From positions 1 to 39,568 of the forward strand of contig JAADHS010000059.1 in the NCBI GenBank assembly GCA_013151745.1: 39,568 nt of DNA, read 5' to 3'. How positions within the stretch are numbered: the stretch's first letter is position 1; each line of letters opens with the position of its first letter. This document shows, piece by piece, positions 19,002 to 27,876 of this stretch. The notes beneath the pieces were generated by a model. It worked only from the letters and a program-made list of their open reading frames with translations. It had not been told where the DNA came from and ran no database searches. The translations under genes and the position numbers were made by a program. This DNA comes from Gammaproteobacteria bacterium. GTDB lineage: Bacteria; Pseudomonadota; Gammaproteobacteria; JAADHS01.

Positions 19002-19487
19002 ATGAGTGATAAACCAGCAGCGAAACTAATTTGTTCGTCTTCTTTAGGTAAAGAGCTGAGCGAAGAAGAGTGTGAAATATTATCCACTGCAATGACCGTT
19101 CGCCGCTTAAAAGACAAAGAGTTGCTTATTAAAAAAGGCGAATCTGATGACTCTTTATTCCTGCTGGCCTGTGGTGAACTTGCCGTTATCAGACATCGTG
19201 GAAATAATGAAACAGGTATTATCTATATGATGAAAGAAGGTGAGTGCGCAGGAACCCGCGCCTTTGTCGATAGAACACCCCGTAAAGCAACCTTACGAGC
19301 CCAAGGCGATACAACTGTTTACGCAATGACTCCGGATCATTTTGAAAATCTGTTAGAAAAACATCCCAAAATTGTGTATAAAATCATGCGAGCCTTATTT
19401 CGTATTACACATACGAATTTAATGAGAATGAACCAGGAATCGGCGCAACTCAGTAACTACATAAACAAAACTCACGGCCGTTACTGA
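19002..19487 (+). CDS. Cyclic nucleotide-binding domain protein
   Basis: LLIKKGESDDSLFLLACGELAVIRH...MKEGECAGTRAFVDRTPRKATLRAQGDTTVYAM. Confidence 0.85.
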   Translation: MSDKPAAKLICSSSLGKELSEEECEILSTAMTVRRLKDKELLIKKGESDDSLFLLACGELAVIRHRGNNETGIIYMMKEGECAGTRAFVDRTPRKATLRAQGDTTVYAMTPDHFENLLEKHPKIVYKIMRALFRITHTNLMRMNQESAQLSNYINKTHGRY

Positions 19488-19575
19488 AAAATAGAGACGT
19501 AATATGAATTAGTCTCGACTTAATCTGAGCTACTACATCTGAGCGTCAAATCCGTAGGTTGTTTCTTTGCAGACC

Positions 19576-19851
19576 CTAAGCTACCTTGATCCGGACTACA
19601 TTCATCACCTCAACCTCAAAACCTCCAACATGTTCTACCTCAGGATAATATGTCAGATTTACACGCTGTCCTTTTAGGTTTTTGTATGCTTGTTGGCGCT
19701 TGAATTTAAAAGGTACATCACAACTTTCGATCATCACCGTATTAATAATCCAATCACCTGATTTTCTTTGCACATGAGAGAGAACTTTAACTGCGTCCGA
19801 ATGAGTCAGTTGCTCATGCTTTTGAATTAATTTTTCTGGAGTTGATTTCAT
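19576..19851 (-). CDS. Hypothetical protein, 91 aa
   Basis: ORF, overlaps start/stop with the upstream 149-aa ORF. Confidence 0.55.
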   Translation of the reverse strand: MKSTPEKLIQKHEQLTHSDAVKVLSHVQRKSGDWIINTVMIESCDVPFKFKRQQAYKNLKGQRVNLTYYPEVEHVGGFEVEVMNVVRIKVA

Positions 19852-20300
19852 TATATGACTGACCTCAAATCACAAAATAACTGTACGACAGGCCCCACCT
19901 GACGAGCAGTTATAGTAAACCTAACGCCATTTAAATCAGTATACTTCAAAACATGTCGCTGTATAGAAGCCGTAATCGCATTTTCTACAACTAAACGCTC
20001 TTTTTCATTACTAGGAGCTAAACCCAACATAGCCAAAGCGGTACATTGTGTTTCAGCCGTATTTTTTTGTCGGAGGTTAATAAAGGGCAAAATATATTCG
20101 GTTTTTTTCTCCCCCACTTTCAGCACCGCCCCCTGCAAAGCGCTCACCGCTTGCCATCCTTCATTAGAGAGCTGCCAAGCCTTTACCTGAAACAGGTCTT
20201 GTTTTGTTACACGCTCTTTAATTGCTTCAACATCATACCCGGCGCAAAGCTGTAGTGGCGTAACAAACAAAACCACAAACATAAATCGATTTATTAACAT
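19851..20300 (-). CDS. Hypothetical exported protein
   Basis: N-terminal signal peptide MLINRFMFVVLFVTPLQLCAG; 149 aa. Confidence 0.6.
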   Translation of the reverse strand: MLINRFMFVVLFVTPLQLCAGYDVEAIKERVTKQDLFQVKAWQLSNEGWQAVSALQGAVLKVGEKKTEYILPFINLRQKNTAETQCTALAMLGLAPSNEKERLVVENAITASIQRHVLKYTDLNGVRFTITARQVGPVVQLFCDLRSVI

Positions 20301-20449
20301 AACGCTATCCTTCCGAATTGCTTTGTTTCAATTAATCTCAGTCTCTATGTGATTTTTTCACATTGCCTTCGTGATTTGAGCCACCGCAATTCATTTTAGT
20401 TTTCATTAAACTGTAAAACATCACTTCACTAGTAATACGAGACACAACA

Positions 20450-20611
20450 ATGATAATGACCAGGCAAATATTAACGGTTAGAAATAAAATGGATACGACC
20501 ACTGTTGACCCTTATCAGGGATTGCGACGAGAAAAAACAATGGCTATGCAAATATTACGTATCGCCATAGCGTACGGTATAGTTATTATCACTTTGTTTC
20601 TTCTAAATTAA
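20450..20611 (+). CDS. 53-aa possible small membrane protein
   Basis: MIMTRQILTVRNKMDTTTVDPYQGLRREKTMAMQILRIAIAYGIVIITLFLLN*; C-terminal TM; below ORF-track cut-off. Confidence 0.4.
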   Translation: MIMTRQILTVRNKMDTTTVDPYQGLRREKTMAMQILRIAIAYGIVIITLFLLN

Positions 20612-20640
20612 GGATCTGTAACGTTATTTAATTTCCATTT

Positions 20641-20665
20641 CTAAATCTCAAGCGCCACGGGTATA
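20641..20665. repeat. Solo end of repeat family B
   Basis: ctaaatctcaagcgccacgggtata; one mismatch to the right end of the element at 25343-25505. Confidence 0.7.
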
Positions 20666-20828
20666 CATTGAGAGACCCGTCACATTATCAGTATTTAAAT
20701 TAATACCCTGGCGCGAAGTCTCGACTATAAACATGAGAGGTGATTATTTACTTTTGATAGGTGATATGTCTTACTGCAAAACTTTTGATCACGCGATAAA
20801 GTAAGTCCATCAACCAAGCAATATTAAA

Positions 20829-21020
20829 GTGACCCAAAAAGAGGAATGCATGATGTACGAATTTTATTATAGCGACCTGGATAACGAAGCGTTAATACAG
20901 GCAAGAGTCGAACAAGAGGCCGAAGCTTTGCATCAACATCGTCAGCACGACGACCCCACCAGCCCACTTGTAGCCGCGATTTCTTTAAATATACAGGATA
21001 ATAAAAACTGCCAGAATTAG
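20829..21020 (+). CDS. Small hypothetical protein
   Basis: 63-aa ORF; likely start at the internal ATG ATG (MMYEFYYSDLDNEALIQARVEQEAEALHQ...). Confidence 0.45.
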   Translation: MTQKEECMMYEFYYSDLDNEALIQARVEQEAEALHQHRQHDDPTSPLVAAISLNIQDNKNCQN

Positions 21021-21056
21021 ACAAAAATCCTCTACGTCCGACAGCTCCTGAACATT

Positions 21057-21170
21057 TTAACTTTCTTCCTCTAATCGTCGCTTTGCTTCAGCGCGAAGAG
21101 ACAGTAATGTAAACACACCAACAACGGCTAAAAGACTAAACAAAAAGAAAAAAAACTGGCCAGTAAACAT
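21057..21170 (-). CDS. 37-aa possible single-TM protein
   Basis: MFTGQFFFFLFSLLAVVGVFTLLSLRAEAKRRLEEES*; GAGGGG Shine-Dalgarno-like sequence upstream. Confidence 0.4.
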   Translation of the reverse strand: MFTGQFFFFLFSLLAVVGVFTLLSLRAEAKRRLEEES

Positions 21171-21363
21171 GAATTCACCCCTCTATAGCTGATTAAAGTA
21201 TATAGCCTAAAATGACAAAGATGAGTGCTTTTGTCAAGAAAAGCTGCTGTTTTATCTGGATAAACATATCTGAAATTTAGAAAAAACACCCAATCAGGTT
21301 TAATAATCTCCATTTCCGACTATACTTAAAGTTGTGCATTGCTGACTACGGAGGTTAGCCCAT

Positions 21364-21966
21364 ATGGAAAACCACTACCATCCACTACCCTACACCACTT
21401 TGAGCCAAAACGTGGCATTACAACGACCTGAATACAACTTACCATTAAAAGTAACACTGGATGACCCCGCCCTAAGCATCATGACCGACTTAAGGCAAAC
21501 AATCCCCATTACCGTTAAACCGGACGTAAGTATTGATATTGCAAATGAGAAAATGATTGCTTATGGAGTACGGCTGCTACTTGTTACTGAAAATTCTGAC
21601 ACCCTGTCGGGTTTAATTACTTCGGTAGATATTCTAGGGGAAAAACCACTGCGACTAACTCACGAACGTCAAATCACTCATAATGAGTTACTGGTCAGCG
21701 ACATCATGACACCTAGAAAAAAATTGGAAGCAATTTTGCTGGCTGATATAGAAACATCCAAGGTTGGAAACATCGTCGCCAGCATGAGTCTATTTGATCG
21801 CCACCATGCATTAGTGATTGAAAAAGGCCAGGCGGGAGAGCCCGATACAATTCGCGGTATCATTTCTGCAACACAAATAACCAAACAGCTGGGCATTACA
21901 ATAACACCCAGCAATCAGGCACATAGCTTTGCAGAGTTAGAAGGAGCACTTAATTCAGTTGCTTAA
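21364..21966 (+). CDS. CBS domain protein
   Basis: Paired CBS motifs: PITVKPDVSIDIANEKMIAYGVRLLLVTENSDTLSGLITSVDILG and VSDIMTPRKKLEAILLADIETSKVGNIVASM...GIISATQI. Confidence 0.8.
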   Translation: MENHYHPLPYTTLSQNVALQRPEYNLPLKVTLDDPALSIMTDLRQTIPITVKPDVSIDIANEKMIAYGVRLLLVTENSDTLSGLITSVDILGEKPLRLTHERQITHNELLVSDIMTPRKKLEAILLADIETSKVGNIVASMSLFDRHHALVIEKGQAGEPDTIRGIISATQITKQLGITITPSNQAHSFAELEGALNSVA

Positions 21967-22003
21967 ATATTAGGTTCCGGTATCAATAGGGAAGATATCT
22001 CAT

Positions 22004-22567
22004 TTATGCGCGAGACATATACTCATGAGTACTCGTGTTAATTTTTATCCTCTCTCCAACTTCCAGGTATTCGGGTACTTGTACAACTAAACCGGTTGAC
22101 ATCGTTGCGGGTTTGGTTCGCGCCGATGCAGAGGCTCCTTTAATACCTGGAGCGCATTCTGTTATCTCTAAAACGACAGTTGCAGGCAACTCTATACCTA
22201 TAACGACCTCTTCCACAATTAATGCAAACATCCCTTCAAGCTCATTCCCTATATAGGGCAACTCATCCTCGATCAAGGTATCCGGTACAGTAAATTGTTC
22301 ATAGGATTCACTATCCATAAAAGTACAGCCTTCTGTATCACGAAAAAGGAGCTGAACAGGTCGACGAAAAAATTCTACTGTGGAGACCGTCTCATCTCCT
22401 TTAAAATTCCGCTCAAACTTTACCCTTGTCAGTACGTTCTGACCACGACATTTATATAACGTATTACCGCTTCGGGATGAGGGAGACTGTACGATGACTT
22501 GCTTGATATAAACATTGTGCCCATCTACTACAATAACCAGTCCTTTTTTTAATTCGTTGGCTTTCAT
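22004..22567 (-). CDS. efpL: Elongation factor P-like protein (EfpL/YeiP)
   Basis: MKANELKKGLVIVVDGHNVYIKQVIVQSPSSRSGNTLYKCR; PATVVLEITECAPGIKGASASARTKPATMSTGLVVQVPEYLEVGE. Confidence 0.93.
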   Translation of the reverse strand: MKANELKKGLVIVVDGHNVYIKQVIVQSPSSRSGNTLYKCRGQNVLTRVKFERNFKGDETVSTVEFFRRPVQLLFRDTEGCTFMDSESYEQFTVPDTLIEDELPYIGNELEGMFALIVEEVVIGIELPATVVLEITECAPGIKGASASARTKPATMSTGLVVQVPEYLEVGERIKINTSTHEYMSRA

Positions 22568-22650
22568 ACCTCAATTTCCATTTACCAATAGATTTTCTAT
22601 TCTCAAGCCGCCTCCTGGCTAAGGAATAAAAAATTAAATAACTTTCATTC

Positions 22651-23631
22651 CTAACGCGCCACTGCGTCAGCAAGCGTACCAACAGAAATAGCAAATTTAT
22701 GGGAACGATTCCAGTTTAATATGGCATTATAATTAGCCGGATAGGTGACAAAGGCTCGCCCTCCAGGACCATCGGGCTGAATCAGGTTAGCCTCAAGATT
22801 GCGCGCAGGTAAATTGCCCCCATTAACTTTACGTACCCCTAGCGCTTGCCATTCAGATAACTTCTTTTTTACTTTTTGCTTTATCAAACGAGAGTCAAAT
22901 TTCTTGGGTAGCTGCACCTCCCGCCCCCATGTCTGATCATCATTCCAGCCTATCCTGGAAAGATAATTTGCAGCGGAAGCAAATGCATCTGCTTTAGACT
23001 CCCATATATCGATCTTACCATCATCATCACCATCTACTGCATAAGCACGAAAGGTAGACGGCATAAATTGAGTTTGACCCATCGCGCCAGCCCACGAACC
23101 TGTCATTTTTTCAACCGTAATATGACCTTCCTCAAGAATAAACAAAGCGTCTAATAATTGTTGACGAAAAAAAGAAGCACGACGTTTATCAAAAGCAAGG
23201 GTTGTAATTGCAGCAATGACATTATGTCCACCCGTATAACGACCATACCCTGTCTCTATTCCCCAAAATGCAACAATAAAACGTCCTTGAACAGCAAAGC
23301 GTGATTCTATTTTTTTTAATAAAGCGTTATTTTCAGTGAATTTTTTACGCCCTACTTCAATACCATAGGGCGTAACACGTTTGCTTATGTAGTCTTGTAG
23401 AGTTTGCACGGTTTCGGGTTGGGATCGATCCAGCGTCACCACACGGCGTTGTGGTTTTACACCTTGAAATGCTTTTTCTAATATTTTTTCTGAAATCCCT
23501 TTTTCCATCGCTTCTTTTTTAAATTCGACCAACCATGCAGAATAACTGTCATGGCTATCAGCGGCTGCATAATGAGTCAACGTCACAGAAACGACTAAAA
23601 ATAAAAAGCACAAGCTGGTTTTGAAATTCAT
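22651..23631 (-). CDS. Lytic murein transglycosylase (MltB family)
   Basis: Signal peptide; FWGIETGYGRYTGGHNVIAAITTLAFD; GSWAGAMGQTQFMPSTFRAYAVDGDDDGKIDIW. Confidence 0.94.
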   Translation of the reverse strand: MNFKTSLCFLFLVVSVTLTHYAAADSHDSYSAWLVEFKKEAMEKGISEKILEKAFQGVKPQRRVVTLDRSQPETVQTLQDYISKRVTPYGIEVGRKKFTENNALLKKIESRFAVQGRFIVAFWGIETGYGRYTGGHNVIAAITTLAFDKRRASFFRQQLLDALFILEEGHITVEKMTGSWAGAMGQTQFMPSTFRAYAVDGDDDGKIDIWESKADAFASAANYLSRIGWNDDQTWGREVQLPKKFDSRLIKQKVKKKLSEWQALGVRKVNGGNLPARNLEANLIQPDGPGGRAFVTYPANYNAILNWNRSHKFAISVGTLADAVAR

Positions 23632-23835
23632 GGATCACCTATTACTCAAGTCAGGCATATGAGTATACCTGTAAGGTGATTGCCGGAAAAGAATAAGTTC
23701 GATTGCTTCTGAGTCTTGTTCGCAGACAACGTACAAAAATTAAAAACCGAAAGCTGTCTGGCCTTCGACAGCCTTCCTAAAAATAAGGAATGCACTGTGT
23801 AACAGGGCGGGGAAACTTTCCATTTGAATTTTCAT

Positions 23836-24582
23836 TTATTTTTCTTCGGTTTCAACAACCTGCTTAATAATTTCAAGTGATTGCTCATCCAACGCAGGCA
23901 CACTGGATAGCGCTTCTTTATCATCGACCAAGGGATCAAGCTGCTCATACAAACTCAAACTCAACTTATGTAAGTCCCGGTATTGCTCTGCAAGCTTTTC
24001 ACTGCTTTCCAGACCCGTTTTCATCTCTTTGCTACGCTGCTCCAGTTCACGCTTCTCCTTACGAAGAGTCGCCGCGATGGCCTCGACCAGCTTGCACGCA
24101 TTTGCTTCATCCGTTTTTTGTTTTTTCAGCGTCTTGAGTTTTTTTATTACATTTTCCGGTGTATCAGCCAGAGATTTATTAATCGCTTTGAGGGCCTTAT
24201 CTTTTTCCCCAATTTGTGTTTTGAATTTTTTTATCTCACTGGCATGAACCGTGCGTTCGGCGCTCATCTGTTGTTCCGAGCTTGTTTTAGCTTCAAGTAG
24301 TTCAGAGTATGCGGATTCAGTGATAGCCTGAGCTTTCTCACTGGCAGCTATTTTTTTTTCCATAACAACAATCGCTTGACTAGCGTGTTCCTGAGCTTCA
24401 CCCACTTTAATATCCGCATCAATAGATTGCTTGATTGCTTTTTCAAGCGCCTCTTTTAACTCGGATGTGCTACATTCAGGATCCAGCTTCAGTGCGTCCG
24501 TAGCGGTTCGCATTAACACTTGCTTATCTATCGCAAGATCTTTCCATACTTTTAGTTGAAGTTCTAATTCCGCTTGATCCAC
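23836..24582 (-). CDS. Coiled-coil protein of unknown function
   Basis: Heptad-like, K/E-rich 248-aa ORF. Confidence 0.65.
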   Translation of the reverse strand: MDQAELELQLKVWKDLAIDKQVLMRTATDALKLDPECSTSELKEALEKAIKQSIDADIKVGEAQEHASQAIVVMEKKIAASEKAQAITESAYSELLEAKTSSEQQMSAERTVHASEIKKFKTQIGEKDKALKAINKSLADTPENVIKKLKTLKKQKTDEANACKLVEAIAATLRKEKRELEQRSKEMKTGLESSEKLAEQYRDLHKLSLSLYEQLDPLVDDKEALSSVPALDEQSLEIIKQVVETEEK

Positions 24583-24866
24583 CTATCTCTCCTCTAAATT
24601 TGCTTCTAATTTTTATTCTGAGTCTAATTTTGGAGGGAATTGTAGCCAAAATTAAAGACTACATAGCTGACTTTTCAACCCAATAGATTATACAATTTAT
24701 AGAAATCGCTACTCAGGAATGTGCTCTCACCATGCCTTGTTAGACATCAGCGGCGCTGTATTATACCTCCCCCCCCCCAAGATAACAATTATTTTTTTGC
24801 TATTTATAATGTGTAATTTTCAAAAACACAACACATCATGAGAAACTAGCAAAAGAAACGATAAAA

Positions 24867-25166
24867 TCACCACCATGGCACCGTGGTCACAGTAACAAAC
24901 TGAACCACCCAATACTGACCGCTTAAAAATAGACCTAACCCAGCGAAACCCACTACAGCTTTTGCTATCTGGGGAAGGCTCTTTAACCAAGAACTATCTA
25001 TAATATTGTCACCCAACAGATCAAAAATACCGACCAAAGGTAATAAAGCAACCGTAACGGACATCCAATCCGCGAATACCGCAGGACGCTCGGGATAGAG
25101 AAACGCCAACGCCAATAAAAAGGCCACTAATATATATGCGGCCATAGCTACAACTAAACGTTTCAT
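24867..25166 (-). CDS. Small multi-TM membrane protein
   Basis: 99 aa, about three hydrophobic helices. Confidence 0.55.
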   Translation of the reverse strand: MKRLVVAMAAYILVAFLLALAFLYPERPAVFADWMSVTVALLPLVGIFDLLGDNIIDSSWLKSLPQIAKAVVGFAGLGLFLSGQYWVVQFVTVTTVPWW

Positions 25167-25342
25167 AAACTACCTAGACGTTATTTGTCTTTAATTATTT
25201 ACGTATTTATAATAATATTATTGGAGAATTATATTCAACCCAATTTTAAAATAGAATCACCATTTAAACTACCCAGGAAAATCTGGCGACGTTTTCTTTC
25301 TGGCGAGGCGATGTAAACTCATATTCATCATTAATGCAGGAT

Positions 25343-25505
25343 ATATACCCGTGGCGTCTGAGATTTAGGTGTGATTGCACGTCCTCTTCATTCCATGGCG
25401 GCGTTAAAATTCCTCGCAATAGCCAGCTATTACTCGTCATTTTGCCTTACCATGAAATGAATTGAATGCACACTAACACCTAAATCTCAAACGCCACGGG
25501 TATAT
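25343..25505. repeat. Element B copy 1: about 163-bp MITE-like element with terminal inverted repeats
   Basis: ATATACCCGTGGCGTCTGAGATTTAGGTGT ... ACACCTAAATCTCAAACGCCACGGGTATAT; aligns end to end with 29335-29492 in opposite orientation. Confidence 0.88.
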
Positions 25506-25529
25506 TCTACACTTTTATTATATTAAACC

Positions 25530-26600
25530 ATGATACAACGCAAGATTATACATATCGATATGGACTGTTTTTATGCCGCAATAGAAGTACGGGATAATCC
25601 TGAACTAGAAGGCAAACCCGTGGCGGTGGGCGGTTCAGCCAGCGGGCGTGGCGTAATTTGTACTTGTAACTATGAAGCAAGAAAATTTGGCATACACTCA
25701 GCCATGCCTGCATCACAGGCGACACGCTTATGCCCAGAGCTGACCTTACTCCCGGTCAGTTTCGATAAATATCGCCAAGCTTCACAAGCCATTAATAAGA
25801 TTTTCAGCAACTATACTCACTTAATAGAACCTCTCTCTCTTGACGAAGCCTTTTTAGATGTGAGCGGCTCATTATTATATTCTGGCAGCGCCACCCTGAT
25901 TGCTCAAGAGATTCGCCAAAAAATATTTCAATCACAAAAAATAACCGCATCAGCCGGCATCGCGCCAAATAAAATGCTGGCGAAAATTGCCAGTGACTGG
26001 AACAAACCCAATGGCCAATATGTCATCACACCTGACCAAATTGCAGAATTCATGATTAACCTCCCTGTAAAAAAATTATTTGGTGTCGGCAAAGTAACAG
26101 GAAAAAAATTACATCATCTTAATCTCAAAACCTGCGGTGATATACAACAACGATCATTACCTGAATTGGTCGCCCTCATGGGTCGTTACGGCAACCAACT
26201 TCACCCAATGGCTCACGGTATAGATGACAGAAGAATCATAACTCAAAAAAAACGAAAATCACTCAGCGTAGAAAACACGTTCCAAAGAAATTTTTTACCT
26301 CACAAAGTTTCAGATGAGGTTCTTGATGGCCTGTTCAAGGAACTTAAAACACGCCTGGGCAAGTCTGAAAAAAAAGAAAGTGACATAAAAAATATAGTCG
26401 TAAAAATAAAGTTTAGTGACTTCACCATCACCAGCACGCAATCCCCCTGCCTGCGTTTTTCAGCAACCGCATTTTGCCAACTTTTCAAAATACGAATAAG
26501 GCAAGAAACAAAGCCCATTCGGCTCATTGGCTTCGGCGTCAATTTCAATGACAGAAAGCAACAAGAGAAAAGTAAACAATTAACCTTTGACTTTTCCTAA
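25530..26600 (+). CDS. dinB: DNA polymerase IV (Y-family)
   Basis: KIIHIDMDCFYAAIEVRDNPELEGKPVAVGG; IEPLSLDEAFLDVS. Confidence 0.97.
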   Translation: MIQRKIIHIDMDCFYAAIEVRDNPELEGKPVAVGGSASGRGVICTCNYEARKFGIHSAMPASQATRLCPELTLLPVSFDKYRQASQAINKIFSNYTHLIEPLSLDEAFLDVSGSLLYSGSATLIAQEIRQKIFQSQKITASAGIAPNKMLAKIASDWNKPNGQYVITPDQIAEFMINLPVKKLFGVGKVTGKKLHHLNLKTCGDIQQRSLPELVALMGRYGNQLHPMAHGIDDRRIITQKKRKSLSVENTFQRNFLPHKVSDEVLDGLFKELKTRLGKSEKKESDIKNIVVKIKFSDFTITSTQSPCLRFSATAFCQLFKIRIRQETKPIRLIGFGVNFNDRKQQEKSKQLTFDFS

Positions 26601-26616
26601 GAATACATTGAATTGC

Positions 26617-26655
26617 ACCCTATCGTCTCATAAAAATCAGGTTCAGGCGCTCTTA
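26617..26655. repeat. Short interspersed repeat D, copy 2
   Basis: accctatcgtctcataaaaatcaggttcaggcgctctta; compare 10358-10395. Confidence 0.6.
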
Positions 26656-26737
26656 GAGAAGTATCGTGCCTTAGTAGATGCTGCTATAAAAGCAGTGAAA
26701 CGATTCTGGGGCACAACTTATGCAAAGATTTAAGTTA

Positions 26738-26830
<93 letters not shown>

Positions 26831-27255
26831 GTATTTAACGTATCGAGAGGGAGTTTAATTAACTTCCTTTAACTTATCAATCAAAAAAAACATAAGGTGT
26901 TGTTTTAAGTAGACATATATCTGTTTTAATTCAACTTAAAAAGGAACTTATACGTATCTGAATAATCCATACCATTATATGGATACAAATGACAGCTCGC
27001 TAAACTACACATGCAGAACCTAGCTTCGATTGGAGGACATAAAACGCTGCCACCCTAATATTAATACGATAATGATGACTTGAAAATAAAGAACGCGCTT
27101 ACATTATCAATCACAACATGATGAGTGTCGCTATAAGCATACAACCTTTTAACGGAGATGACTTATCCGGTTCAGACGCCACCAAGGCAGGTGGCTCTTA
27201 TTATTTCTCTCGCTTTGTGACAGAACGCACAGTAACAACCAACACCTCAGCACCA

Positions 27256-27374
27256 GGAGGCTGTCCGAGAATAGATATAGTAACGAGAGCAAGCTATTTT
27301 GCACCCGCAAGGGCGTAAAAATCTAGTCAAAATGGCTTGCTCTCAGTAAATCAGTCTGTTCTCGGACAGCCTCC
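27256..27374. repeat. Element A copy 2: foldback element, about 119 bp, nested palindromes
   Basis: ggaggctgtccgagaa ... ttctcggacagcctcc (16-bp perfect TIR) with inner gagagcaagc...gcttgctctc. Confidence 0.85.
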
Positions 27375-27533
27375 CAAAAGGTCAAGGTTATGCTAATACT
27401 ATCGCTATCGCGAGCTGATTGATGTGAAACCTCTCACATTTCCATGCTCTGCTATTACGATATGCAATCTTCCTTACCGACATAACGAGAGAGTGCTTCA
27501 TAGCAACACCAAAAACCGAGAGGAAGGTGAATC

Positions 27534-27803
27534 ATGATTTCCATTGAACGTGAAGAAAAATTGGCAAAACTAAATGACTCTGAGTTAGTCAAATATGCAA
27601 TGAAACACCTGAAAATGGCCTATGATGCCAAAGGAAGTACAATAGATCATAGCGGCGAAGAAAAGTTACAAGATATTCTTGATTGTATTTTCATGGAATG
27701 TCTGGATCGTGATAAAGAATGGATTTTTGACAAAGCCCAGGAAGGCTGCTTTAAAGATATTGCACCATCCTGCACTGTACCTGGACACTCTGAACTGGCA
27801 TAA
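27534..27803 (+). CDS. Hypothetical protein, 89 aa
   Basis: ORF with upstream gaggaagg Shine-Dalgarno-like sequence. Confidence 0.6.
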   Translation: MISIEREEKLAKLNDSELVKYAMKHLKMAYDAKGSTIDHSGEEKLQDILDCIFMECLDRDKEWIFDKAQEGCFKDIAPSCTVPGHSELA

Positions 27804-27876
27804 ACCATCAGAGTTGTAAAATATAGAAGCAAACAGTAATGCTATAATAGTATTTTTTGGAGGTTCATTCACGGCT

